6,212 bases of DNA from Candidatus Woesearchaeota archaeon (GCA_023259315.1 JAHFQL010000073.1:1-6212), one strand, 5' to 3'; counted from the first letter of the stretch, positions 1 to 5,589 are shown. Numbers and translations are program-made. Notes: generated by a model from the letters alone, not told the origin.

Positions 1-2
1 AA

Positions 3-569
3 AACGCATCGGGAAAGGGTGAAGTTGCTAATTATCTTAAATCAAAAGGCTTTGTTTATTATTCTCTTTCTGACGTGATACGGGAAGAGGCAACTAAAAG
101 AAATTTAGAGCATTCTCGGGATAATTTAATTAAATTAGGCAATGTATTGAGGAAAAAATTTGGACCGAATCATCTTGCAAAGGAGATTAACTATAAAATA
201 GAAAGCATTCTTAAAAATAATCCGAAACAGAATTTTGTAATAGACAGCATAAGGAGCCCTTTTGAGGCAAAAGAATTGATGAAAAGCCGTGATTTTACTT
301 TGGTCGGCATTGACGCTCCAATTGAAATAAGATTCAAAAGATTATTGGAGAGAAACAGGCTTGGAGATGCGAAAACTCTGGAAGATTTCAAAAAGCAGGA
401 GAAAAGAGAAAATTTAAAAAGCGACAGCAATCAACAGCTTGACGAAACATTCAAGATGTCGCAGGAAATAATAATAAACAACATAACACTTGATAATTTG
501 CATATAAAAATCAATGATTTGCTGAATCATTTGGAAAGAAAAAATAAAAGAAAAATTTCAAGAAATTGA
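3..569 (+). CDS. P-loop nucleotide-kinase-like protein (dephospho-CoA kinase/UPF0200-like), 5' end missing
   Basis: The reading frame is open from the first base of the window, so the gene starts upstream; 188 residues are visible and about 10 are probably lost. The visible part begins inside a Walker A P-loop (NASGKGE, the GK-containing end). It continues with the pattern of small P-loop kinases: a serine-aspartate segment followed by VIREE at about residues 21-29, as in the nucleotide-binding region of UPF0200 and dephospho-CoA-kinase relatives. Next come a hydrophobic strand ending in IDSIRSP (about 77-84), a VGIDAP strand, and a basic lid-like stretch (RFKRLLERNRLGD, about 108-120). The acidic and basic tail lacks any further domain. 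The family is expected to phosphorylate a nucleotide or related small molecule in the cytosol, but the substrate cannot be read from sequence. An internal GTG at 75 is not the true start because the P-loop lies upstream of it. The next gene on the same strand is a dCMP deaminase, which makes a deoxynucleotide-related role attractive; this is inference. Confidence 0.8.
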   Translation, partial: NASGKGEVANYLKSKGFVYYSLSDVIREEATKRNLEHSRDNLIKLGNVLRKKFGPNHLAKEINYKIESILKNNPKQNFVIDSIRSPFEAKELMKSRDFTLVGIDAPIEIRFKRLLERNRLGDAKTLEDFKKQEKRENLKSDSNQQLDETFKMSQEIIINNITLDNLHIKINDLLNHLERKNKRKISRN

Positions 570-703
570 TTGAAACTAAAGTTAATTAAACTTTTTCATT
601 CCGTCGCCTTTGCGGCGACAATAATTACACTCGCCGAAATTTTGGTGGACAGAAAATTTCGGCTCGGAACATTGCAATAAAAAAATAAAATCGAGGCGGA
701 GAA

Positions 704-778
704 ATGCGTGCGAGAACGCATCGCGTGGAGCACGCTCGCGTTCATCTGGCTGCTGAAATTACAATCAGCAAAAATTAA
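704..778 (+). CDS. Possible 24-codon small ORF inside the structured spacer
   Basis: An ATG at 704 opens a 24-residue frame ending in TAA at 776-778. The peptide has an arginine- and histidine-rich first half (MRARTHRVEHARVHL). A GAGG sequence at 693-696 lies seven bases before the ATG, an acceptable SD spacing. Against it, the ATG and most of the first half lie within the inverted repeats 704-721 and 723-735, so the codons may simply reflect RNA or DNA structure. No family is recognised. Treat it as a weak candidate only. Confidence 0.12.
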   Translation: MRARTHRVEHARVHLAAEITISKN

Positions 779-825
779 ATTTATTGCCTTTGCCGTCGAG
801 CGTAACATGGCGTCGCAGACGGATT

Positions 826-840
826 CAATAAATAAAAATT
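826..840 (+). promoter_or_regulatory. Weak TATA-like element for the dCMP deaminase
   Basis: The A/T-only run at about 827-839 (core ATAAATAAAA) is centred about 24 nt before the ATG at 857, where a TATA box for a leaderless transcript should be. No SD site precedes that ATG. The surroundings are A-rich, so the match is not very specific. Confidence 0.35.
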
Positions 841-856
841 CAATAAAAAACCTAAA

Positions 857-1297
857 ATGACACAAAGAGCGACGTGGGAACAATATTTCATGAACATTGC
901 AAAAGAAGTTGCAACCAGAAGCACTTGTGACAGAAAGCATGTCGGTTCTGTGATAGTAAGAGACAGGACAATTTTGTCAACAGGCTACAATGGTAGCATT
1001 AGGGGTATGCCCCACTGTGATGATACTGGACACATGATGGAAAATGGCCATTGTGTTGCCACAATTCATGCAGAGACAAATGCAATCCTGCAGGCTGCTA
1101 AAAATGGAGTTATGATTGACGGTGGAGAAGTTTTTATTACTGCAAGCCCATGCTGGCCATGCTTCAAGATGCTTGCAAATGCAGGAATAAAAAAAATTTA
1201 TTATGGAGAATTCTACAGAGATGACAGAATTTTTGATGTGGCTAAAAAACTTGGGATAGAGTTGGTCAATATTCCGGTCGATCAGAAGGAATTGTAA
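857..1297 (+). CDS. dCMP deaminase (ComEB/deoxycytidylate deaminase family)
   Basis: This 146-residue protein is a complete zinc-dependent cytidine-deaminase-fold enzyme that should convert dCMP to dUMP, feeding thymidylate synthesis in the cytosol. The zinc and catalytic motif is HAETN at residues 71-75 (H71 ligand, E73 proton shuttle), paired with SPCWPC at 97-102 (C99 and C102 ligands). The N-terminal half has the usual family pattern: WEQYFMNIAKEVATRSTC, then VGSVIV, then GYNGSIRGMPHC at 43-54. C24, C54 and H65/C66 lie where some family members bind a second, structural zinc. The length (about 145-150) is normal, and the conserved TWEQYF segment starting at residue 6 supports the ATG at 857. 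An in-frame stop at 833-835 rules out an in-frame extension far upstream. Every arginine is AGA or AGG. The gene follows the kinase-like gene on the same strand after a 287-bp hairpin-rich spacer and converges with the M16 peptidase, 16 bp from stop to stop. dCTP activation and dTTP inhibition are typical of the family but cannot be confirmed here. Confidence 0.95.
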   Translation: MTQRATWEQYFMNIAKEVATRSTCDRKHVGSVIVRDRTILSTGYNGSIRGMPHCDDTGHMMENGHCVATIHAETNAILQAAKNGVMIDGGEVFITASPCWPCFKMLANAGIKKIYYGEFYRDDRIFDVAKKLGIELVNIPVDQKEL

Positions 1298-1313
1298 AGA
1301 ATCTTAAAAAATT

Positions 1314-2636
1314 CTATTTTCCTATGACTGCTCCTGAATAAGGCTTGCCTAGGATATACTTAGCCGCGCGGTGTGTATCGACCGGAGTTAATTCTTTAAG
1401 GCTTTGCCTTAGATCCTCATAGGTGCTGCGACCAAATCTCATGTCGCGATTTCTTAAAAAAATGGAAGTTCCATCCCTATAATCTCTTCGATGCTCATTA
1501 ATCAATCTTGATAATTGTACTTCAAATTCTCTAACAGGCACTTCTGCCCTAATTAAATCTTTTTCAATTGCAGATATTACTGATAACACCTTATCCCTTG
1601 CTGAATGGTGAAAGGAAGTTTTGCTGACAACGAGTCCTTCCGGTGATATTAAATAATCACATGAGGCATCATAAGTTAAACCTAGTCTCATCCTGAGGGT
1701 GTTAAACATTCTTCTGTCAAGTATCCTTGTAAATAGTTCTATAGCTAATCCTTCTCTGCTATCGTCCCTAAATTCACCATTTTGTCTAACCCTGACATAG
1801 AATGAATCAGGTATATCCAAGTGCTCATCATGATGAATTGATTCGGTTAGTAATGATACTGGTTCAAATGTCGGAGATATAACCCTTGAAATGGAATTTC
1901 CAGGCACAAGATTAACGTATCTACTGACTCTATCGAGAACATCTGCATGAAACCTGTCTGCATTACTGGCTGAATCGCCGCCGTTATACCTAACCGAGCC
2001 ACTTACCAACAAAGTCATGTGTTGTGGAATATAATGTGTTTTTCTGAATTCCATCAGACTTTTATAAGTTATATTATCAATACCTGCTTCAGTTCCTGTT
2101 TCAGTAAAACTAAAAGGATCCGTATCAAACAAAAGTCCATTAGCCAGCAATTTGCAAAATTCATCTGGCGTTGATCCTATTCTGCGTACTTCGTCCCTCA
2201 TTGAGCCTTTCTCCACAATAACTTCCGTTTCCAGAATAGATGCGTTAAAAAATTGTTCTAAAAAAGATGATAATGTGACCAATAAAGTGCGATTAGGCGC
2301 GGAAGCCCAATATTTTGCTCGTCTCATGAATACTTGTGCATTTAATGCTGCGCCATTTCTGTCAGAAAAAGTTATGAATTCCTCACCAGTTGTGTCTCCA
2401 GCAGACCTTTCAACTAACATATGTTCTAGGCAATGTGAAATACCCAATTGGTCTACAGGCGCATCATATATACCGCTGCCATAAACTTCCAAAATTGCCT
2501 TCCCAATTTGCTGCGAAAATTCAGGAGGAATATATTCCGTTATGACCAAGAGCCCTTCCTGTGTAGCTGTAAGTCTGTGCCCACTGAGTCCTTTTTTCAA
2601 TAAACCATCTAAAGAATCTGAAATATGAATAGCCAT
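1314..2636 (-). CDS. M16 family zinc metallopeptidase (M16B-like, single chain)
   Basis: A 440-residue cytosolic protein with no signal peptide. The inverted zinc motif HxxEH is present as HCLEH at residues 68-72 (H68 and H72 ligands, E71 catalytic base). The third ligand fits E149 in the RDEV segment, 77 residues after H72, the spacing seen in pitrilysin. The second half (about 250-440) is the inactive-type repeat of the fold and carries the substrate-binding R/Y pair in LRMRLGLTY (R315, Y322). Both halves of the active chamber lie in one chain of normal M16B length, so the enzyme should be active on unfolded proteins or oligopeptides; the substrate is unknown. The ATG at 2636 is supported by a GGGGGT SD-like site. 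Arginine use includes about seven CGN codons, whereas the lactate dehydrogenase and deaminase use only AGA/AGG. That, plus the SD start, hints at a different origin but is weak evidence. It is divergent from ldh and forms no operon here. Confidence 0.92.
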   Translation of the reverse strand: MAIHISDSLDGLLKKGLSGHRLTATQEGLLVITEYIPPEFSQQIGKAILEVYGSGIYDAPVDQLGISHCLEHMLVERSAGDTTGEEFITFSDRNGAALNAQVFMRRAKYWASAPNRTLLVTLSSFLEQFFNASILETEVIVEKGSMRDEVRRIGSTPDEFCKLLANGLLFDTDPFSFTETGTEAGIDNITYKSLMEFRKTHYIPQHMTLLVSGSVRYNGGDSASNADRFHADVLDRVSRYVNLVPGNSISRVISPTFEPVSLLTESIHHDEHLDIPDSFYVRVRQNGEFRDDSREGLAIELFTRILDRRMFNTLRMRLGLTYDASCDYLISPEGLVVSKTSFHHSARDKVLSVISAIEKDLIRAEVPVREFEVQLSRLINEHRRDYRDGTSIFLRNRDMRFGRSTYEDLRQSLKELTPVDTHRAAKYILGKPYSGAVIGK

Positions 2637-2642
2637 TCAATT

Positions 2643-2648
2643 ACCCCC
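2643..2648 (-). promoter_or_regulatory. SD-like ribosome binding site of the M16 peptidase
   Basis: Read on the minus strand this is GGGGGT, about seven bases before the ATG at 2636. It matches the archaeal SD core (GGAGGT) with one substitution. It supports that start and contrasts with the SD-less starts of most other genes in the window. Confidence 0.6.
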
Positions 2649-2720
2649 ATAAAGTAAATAATACAAATCTATTCTTAAACATATCGTTAAATTGATATTA
2701 ATCCGGATATTTTCGATAAC

Positions 2721-2730
2721 TATTTATATT
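2721..2730 (+). promoter_or_regulatory. TATA box of ldh
   Basis: TATTTATATT is a good archaeal TATA element centred about 35 nt before the ATG at 2761. It predicts transcription starting near 2750 and a leader of about 10 nt. Its complement is also TATA-like, so it could contribute to the divergent M16 gene. It lies inside the upstream in-frame extension of ldh, which argues that translation starts at 2761 and not at the ATA/ATT-rich upstream codons. Confidence 0.6.
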
Positions 2731-2737
2731 CATTTCT

Positions 2738-2749
2738 TAAGAATTCTTA
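2738..2749. promoter_or_regulatory. 12-bp perfect palindrome over the ldh transcription start, possible operator
   Basis: TAAGAATTCTTA reads the same on both strands. It lies between the TATA box (2721-2730) and the start codon (2761), covering the predicted transcription start, the classic place for a repressor site. The half-site TTCTTAA recurs at 2734-2740 and 2672-2678. The regulator is unknown, and chance is possible in AT-rich DNA. Confidence 0.4.
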
Positions 2750-2760
2750 CCGTGTCAATT

Positions 2761-3708
2761 ATGCAAGCAAAAAAAGAAATCCATACTTCCAAAATCGCAA
2801 TCATAGGCGCAGGTTTCGTCGGCAGCACAGCTGCTTATGCGTGCTTGATTGAAGGAGCCGCTTCTGAAATCGTTTTGATTGATGTAAACAGGGAAAAAGC
2901 AGAAGGGGAAGCAATGGACTTGCAGCACGGGCTGCAGTTCAAGCCCAACACAAAGATAACTTTCGGAAGCGATTATAATTTATGCAAATACGCTGGTATT
3001 GTTGTAATAACGGCAGGCGCGCACCAAAAGCCAGGTGAAACAAGAATTGATTTGGTGAATAAGAATTCTACAATCTTTAAGGAAATGATTCCGCAGATTA
3101 CAAAAAATAATAAAGACTGCATTCTGCTTGTCGTGTCCAATCCCCTTGACGTCTTGACTTACTTAACTTTAAAATATTCAGGATTTCATAAAAATAAAGT
3201 CATTGGCTCAGGAACTATCCTTGACACCGCAAGATTCAGGTATTTGCTTGGAAAATATTTTGAAGTGAGCCCAAACAGCGTGCATGCCTACATAATGGGC
3301 GAGCACGGCGATTCGTCCTTTCCTGTGTGGAGCACTGCCAACATTGCCGGTGTAAGTTTGAAAAATTTGAAGAAATACAATAAAAAAGCGCTGAACAAAA
3401 TTTATGCTGAAACAAAAAATGCAGCCTACGAAGTTATAGCAAAAAAAGGAGCAACCTATTACGCAATCGGCCTCGGGATAACCAAGATTGTGAAATCAAT
3501 TTTATCAAATCAAAATGAAGTTTTGGCATTGTCGTCTTATCTTGACAATTACTACGGAATAGATGACGTATGCCTGAGCGTTCCAACAATAATCAACAGG
3601 AATGGAATTAAAGAGCACATTAAACTTCCGTTGAATTCAATTGAGAAAAAACAGCTGAGGAAATCTGCAACCATTATTAAAAATGTCTTAAGAGATTGCA
3701 AATATTGA
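2761..3708 (+). CDS. ldh: L-lactate dehydrogenase, NAD-dependent
   Basis: This 315-residue enzyme should interconvert pyruvate and L-lactate with NADH, the last step of homolactic fermentation. The N-terminal Rossmann domain has GAGFVG (G16, G18, G21), and D41 ends strand two, favouring NAD over NADP. Lactate dehydrogenase is preferred over malate dehydrogenase because the specificity loop reads AHQKPGETR with Q89 at classical position 102, where malate dehydrogenases have arginine. Catalytic R95 (109), D155 (168), R158 (171) and H182 (195, in GEHGD) are all present, and T232 (246) also fits LDH. R160 and H175 match R173 and H188, which bind the activator fructose-1,6-bisphosphate in bacterial tetrameric LDHs. 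Start: the ATG at 2761 gives normal family length and begins just before the first strand. A 23-codon upstream extension would cover the promoter and adds only an AT-rich peptide. All arginines are AGA/AGG. The gene has its own promoter, a palindrome and a T-rich tail, so it is probably monocistronic. Confidence 0.95.
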   Translation: MQAKKEIHTSKIAIIGAGFVGSTAAYACLIEGAASEIVLIDVNREKAEGEAMDLQHGLQFKPNTKITFGSDYNLCKYAGIVVITAGAHQKPGETRIDLVNKNSTIFKEMIPQITKNNKDCILLVVSNPLDVLTYLTLKYSGFHKNKVIGSGTILDTARFRYLLGKYFEVSPNSVHAYIMGEHGDSSFPVWSTANIAGVSLKNLKKYNKKALNKIYAETKNAAYEVIAKKGATYYAIGLGITKIVKSILSNQNEVLALSSYLDNYYGIDDVCLSVPTIINRNGIKEHIKLPLNSIEKKQLRKSATIIKNVLRDCKY

Positions 3709-3741
3709 AAATTTATTTTATCAATTTCCAACAAATCTTGG

Positions 3742-3764
3742 TTTTATTTAAATCCTAATTTTTT
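3742..3764 (+). terminator. T-rich terminator region after ldh
   Basis: Two oligo-T tracts follow the ldh stop codon: TTTTATTT at 3742-3749 and a run of six T at 3759-3764. Archaeal RNA polymerase often stops at such tracts without a hairpin. The next gene has its own promoter 45 nt further on, which fits a transcript end here. Confidence 0.4.
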
Positions 3765-3808
3765 AATTCCTTTCACTTTGTCAAAATACTCCCAACAAAA
3801 CCAAAAAC

Positions 3809-3818
3809 TTTATAAATA
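3809..3818 (+). promoter_or_regulatory. TATA box of vapBC
   Basis: TTTATAAATA is a near-ideal archaeal TATA box, preceded by an A-rich BRE-like stretch (CCAAAAAC). Its centre is about 26 nt before the ATG at 3840, so transcription should begin at or next to the start codon and the vapB mRNA should be leaderless. Confidence 0.75.
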
Positions 3819-3832
3819 CATAAAATACATAA
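3816..3832 (+). repeat. Tandem ATACATAA repeat, possible VapB operator
   Basis: ATACATAA occurs at 3816-3823 and again at 3825-3832, a 9-bp period. It overlaps the end of the TATA box and lies just before the vapB start. RHH antitoxins usually repress their own promoter by binding short tandem or inverted sites here, so this is a plausible operator. The A/T-rich composition limits certainty. Confidence 0.4.
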
Positions 3833-3839
3833 GATAAAT

Positions 3840-4124
3840 ATGGCACATATAACACTAAGTGTACCTGACGAATTGTATAATGAGATGAAAAGACACCCGC
3901 ACATAAAGTGGAGCGAAGCTGCACGGCAGGGGATTAGGCAGCAGCTGTCTGGATTAAAAGGAGTGATAAGCGGAAAAGAATTGTTAAGCAAACTTAGCCA
4001 TGAGACTAGAAAAACTTTTGGCACCATCCCTGAAAAAGAATGGATAAAAGGCTACAAAGAAATGAAAAAAGGTGAGAAAAGACGGTTGAAATTATTGACA
4101 CTAGCGTTGTCATCGGGAAAGTAG
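3840..4124 (+). CDS. vapB: VapB-type ribbon-helix-helix antitoxin
   Basis: A 94-residue antitoxin. Residues 1-37 form a ribbon-helix-helix DNA-binding domain: the beta strand HITLSVPDEL, a first helix (YNEMKRHP), then the turn and second helix WSEAARQGIRQQL, the usual archaeal VapB pattern. The charged remainder (about 40-83) should wrap around and block the VapC toxin. The last dozen residues (after about 82) overlap the toxin gene in another frame and resemble no antitoxin tail, so the C-terminus may be an extension caused by the overlap. The start at 3840 is fixed by a TATA box 26 nt upstream and by family length. A tandem 8-bp repeat between TATA box and start suggests autorepression. The partner toxin frame overlaps the 3' end by about 43 bp. 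Confidence 0.88.
   Translation: MAHITLSVPDELYNEMKRHPHIKWSEAARQGIRQQLSGLKGVISGKELLSKLSHETRKTFGTIPEKEWIKGYKEMKKGEKRRLKLLTLALSSGK
4071..4075 (+). promoter_or_regulatory. SD site in front of the vapC ACG codon
   Basis: GGTGA, the core of the archaeal SD consensus, lies six bases before the ACG at 4082. Its TGA is also the in-frame stop that closes the toxin frame upstream. The ACG is therefore the codon at the normal SD distance and the only one that restores an N-terminus of the right length. Confidence 0.5.
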
Positions 4125-4390
4125 CAGGCACTGTGACGGTTTTCACCGTTATTGAATATCCAAAATGCTTGGTCTATGCCACTGAAATAATTTATCCTGA
4201 AGAGATTGATTTTATAAAGTCTATAGAACTGTCAAGGCAGCTTTACCAAATCGGCAAACAAATTGGAGCTATTGACATTCTTATTGCCAGCATGTGCATA
4301 AATCGTAATTTAAAACTAAAGACTAAAGATAACGATTTTAGTCGGATAAAGGAAATTGAAAAAAGTTTTCAGCTTGAAGTTGTCAAATAA
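4082..4390 (+). CDS. vapC: VapC-type PIN-domain ribonuclease toxin, no standard start codon
   Basis: Starting at ACG the frame encodes 102 residues with a PIN-domain layout. VEIIDTSVVIGK provides the first strand with catalytic D6, TVTVFTVIEYPK provides E25, IGAIDILIAS provides D65, and TKDNDF provides D83/D85. Such proteins are Mg-dependent endoribonucleases that cleave tRNA, rRNA or mRNA when VapB is lost. The loop between the first strand and the TVTVF strand is several residues shorter than in most relatives I know. No ATG, GTG or TTG lies in frame before D6. The only later one, GTG at 4133, would remove D6 and the first strand. The codon at the expected initiator position is ACG, one transition from ATG, with an SD site six bases upstream. 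Either ACG is used at low level, or the toxin start has been lost by mutation and the gene is dying. It converges with the ThiF gene, three bases between stops. Confidence 0.72.
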   Translation, partial: TVEIIDTSVVIGKVAGTVTVFTVIEYPKCLVYATEIIYPEEIDFIKSIELSRQLYQIGKQIGAIDILIASMCINRNLKLKTKDNDFSRIKEIEKSFQLEVVK

Positions 4391-4393
4391 TAT

Positions 4394-5374
4394 TTAATTC
4401 CCAACAAACTTGGAATACAAAGACTTAGCTTCCTTCTCGTCTTTTGCTTTTATCAAAGCCCTTCCATCTCGAAAAATTGTAATTTTATTGTCAAAATTAA
4501 TGCAATAGTTAAAATCAAGTATCTTTCCAATCTTTTTTAATTTATTTTTTAGATTATCAAATTGTTGTTTTTCCATTGATTTTATTTTTATCTGAAACAT
4601 ATCATTCCCACACATCTTTATTATTCTTGAAGATTTTTTTCCTGACAGATACTCAAAATTGTTTTTGATACAGCAAATGCAATTTCTGTTTTTCTTGACT
4701 TTGATTTTCATCAGTTCATTCTTCCAGACGTCAAAAAACAGTAGGTTTTTTTCATAATCCTTATTCAATAATATCTTTATTGACTCATTTGCCTGGACTG
4801 AGGATATTAAATTGGTTATTGAGTTCAAAACTCCAGCAGTTTCACAGGTTTCCAATTGTGCTGCCTCTTTCAGAAAGCACCTCAGACATGGATTATTTTT
4901 GTTTGGGATAATATTAAATATATAGCCTTTGCTGCCGACAGCAGAAGCGTAAATGAAAGGTATTTTATTTTTAATTGAGAAATCATTAATCAGGAATCTT
5001 GTTTCCAAATTATCTGTGCAGTCCAAAATCAAATCAATTTTATTTAACAGTTTTCCAACATTTCCAAAATTCATGTTGTCAATAAAAAAATTAATCTGAA
5101 TGTTGGAATTAATTTTCCTTAATTTTTCCCTTGCTGCCAACGCCTTTGGCTTTCCAACATCGCTTTCATCAAATAATGACTGCCTCTGAAGATTTGAAAT
5201 CTCAACAATATCCCTGTCAATCAAGATTAATTTTTCAATGCCGGCTCTTGCCATTAAATCAGCAGACACGCTGCCTAAAGCTCCCAAGCCAACTATTGCA
5301 ACAGCGCTTTTACTTAACTTTTCCTGACCTTTCTTTCCAATTTCACTGAATATTATCTGGCGAATGTATCTCAT
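4394..5374 (-). CDS. ThiF/MoeB/HesA family E1-like adenylyltransferase
   Basis: A 326-residue E1-like enzyme that should use ATP to adenylate the C-terminal glycine of a ubiquitin-like or sulfur-carrier protein (SAMP, MoaD or ThiS type). R5 in RQIIFSEIG fits the family's arginine near the N-terminus. The nucleotide fold follows: GLGALG (29-34), LIDRDIVEISNLQRQ (D53, N61, R64), K75 and DCTDN (118-122). Structural zinc cysteines are CLRC (163-166) and CICC (C232, C235). C177 in ETCETAGVL is at the catalytic cysteine position of MoeB/ThiF relatives. After the second zinc pair there is no rhodanese domain. Instead a roughly 75-residue alpha/beta tail ends in ITIFRDGRALIKAKDEKEAKSLYSKF, a tail I associate with some archaeal and bacterial ThiF-family proteins. 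No carrier-protein gene is nearby, so thiamine, molybdopterin, tRNA thiolation or protein conjugation cannot be told apart. It is preceded by its own TATA box and is probably monocistronic. Confidence 0.9.
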   Translation of the reverse strand: MRYIRQIIFSEIGKKGQEKLSKSAVAIVGLGALGSVSADLMARAGIEKLILIDRDIVEISNLQRQSLFDESDVGKPKALAAREKLRKINSNIQINFFIDNMNFGNVGKLLNKIDLILDCTDNLETRFLINDFSIKNKIPFIYASAVGSKGYIFNIIPNKNNPCLRCFLKEAAQLETCETAGVLNSITNLISSVQANESIKILLNKDYEKNLLFFDVWKNELMKIKVKKNRNCICCIKNNFEYLSGKKSSRIIKMCGNDMFQIKIKSMEKQQFDNLKNKLKKIGKILDFNYCINFDNKITIFRDGRALIKAKDEKEAKSLYSKFVGN

Positions 5375-5394
5375 AAATCCAAGTTAGAGCAAGA

Positions 5395-5404
5395 TTTATT
5401 TAAA
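5395..5404 (-). promoter_or_regulatory. TATA box of the ThiF-family gene
   Basis: On the minus strand this reads TTTAAATAAA, centred about 26 nt before the ATG at 5374. No SD site precedes that ATG, so a leaderless transcript is expected. Confidence 0.65.
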
Positions 5405-5559
5405 TGTTGGTTTTCATAAAAATTTAAAAACCAATACTGTTTACCTGGTTGAATGTATTGTCAAGATATAAACAGGAGAAATTTTATTGTTGGTTGTGCT
5501 GCACCTTTTTATGCTGCATTTTCTGAAATAAGCCTAGAAGCTCGTGTAAATCAACAACA

Positions 5560-5570
5560 TTTTTATATAA
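5560..5570 (+). promoter_or_regulatory. TATA box of the PAP2 gene
   Basis: TTTTTATATAA is centred about 25 nt before the ATG at 5590, again with no SD site, so a leaderless transcript is expected. It supports that start codon. The divergent ThiF promoter lies about 160 bp away in the same spacer. Confidence 0.65.
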
Positions 5571-5589
5571 CAATTAACATTTCTTCCTT

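Larger units (their letters stand above)
570..856. other. Gene-free, hairpin-rich spacer of 287 bp, possible structured RNA or MITE-like element
   Basis: No convincing long coding frame or tRNA is visible here. The stretch is unusual for this AT-rich window because it holds a chain of GC-rich inverted repeats. They are 603-608/614-619 (6 bp, 5-nt loop), 633-643/653-663 (11 bp perfect, 9-nt loop), 704-709/716-721 (6 bp), 723-727/731-735 (5 bp, 3-nt loop, alternative to 710-714/735-739), and 751-756/765-770 (6 bp). Outer complementary ends TCCGTC (600-605) and GACGGA (818-823) could close the whole set, and GCCTTTGC occurs twice (606-613 and 786-793). It could be a small RNA, a leader of the deaminase mRNA, or a decayed MITE-like insertion. 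I do not recognise it as SRP RNA, RNase P RNA or another standard RNA. Confidence 0.5.

Noticed and set aside
570..856. tRNA, SRP RNA or RNase P RNA in the spacer
   Set aside because: No T-loop GTTCRA context, acceptor pairing or known conserved motifs of these RNAs were found on either strand.
596..940. 114-residue minus-strand ORF across the structured spacer and deaminase start
   Set aside because: It is cysteine- and phenylalanine-rich with no family pattern, and half of it is antisense to the deaminase N-terminus.
2152..2484. 110-residue plus-strand ORF antisense to the M16 gene
   Set aside because: Low-complexity composition and full overlap with the zinc-site region of a well-supported gene.
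2692..2760. N-terminal 23-codon extension of ldh
   Set aside because: It covers the TATA box and the palindrome, encodes an AT-driven hydrophobic peptide and makes the enzyme longer than the family; the ATG at 2761 fits better.
3773..4027. 84-residue minus-strand ORF antisense to vapB
   Set aside because: It is a shadow of the well-supported antitoxin and promoter.
4062..4124. VapB-VapC fusion by -1 frameshift in the AAAAAA run at 4065-4070
   Set aside because: The -1 frame meets TGA at 4073-4075 right after the run, and no later slippery site is convincing.
4133..4390. GTG at 4133 as the vapC start
   Set aside because: It would remove the first strand and the catalytic aspartate; the PIN pattern clearly continues upstream in the same frame to 4082.
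3725..4414. Similar 16-mers TTCCAACAAATCTTGG (3725-3740) and TTCCCAACAAACTTGG (4399-4414)
   Set aside because: The second copy is the coding end of the ThiF gene and the match is imperfect; chance in AT-rich DNA is enough.
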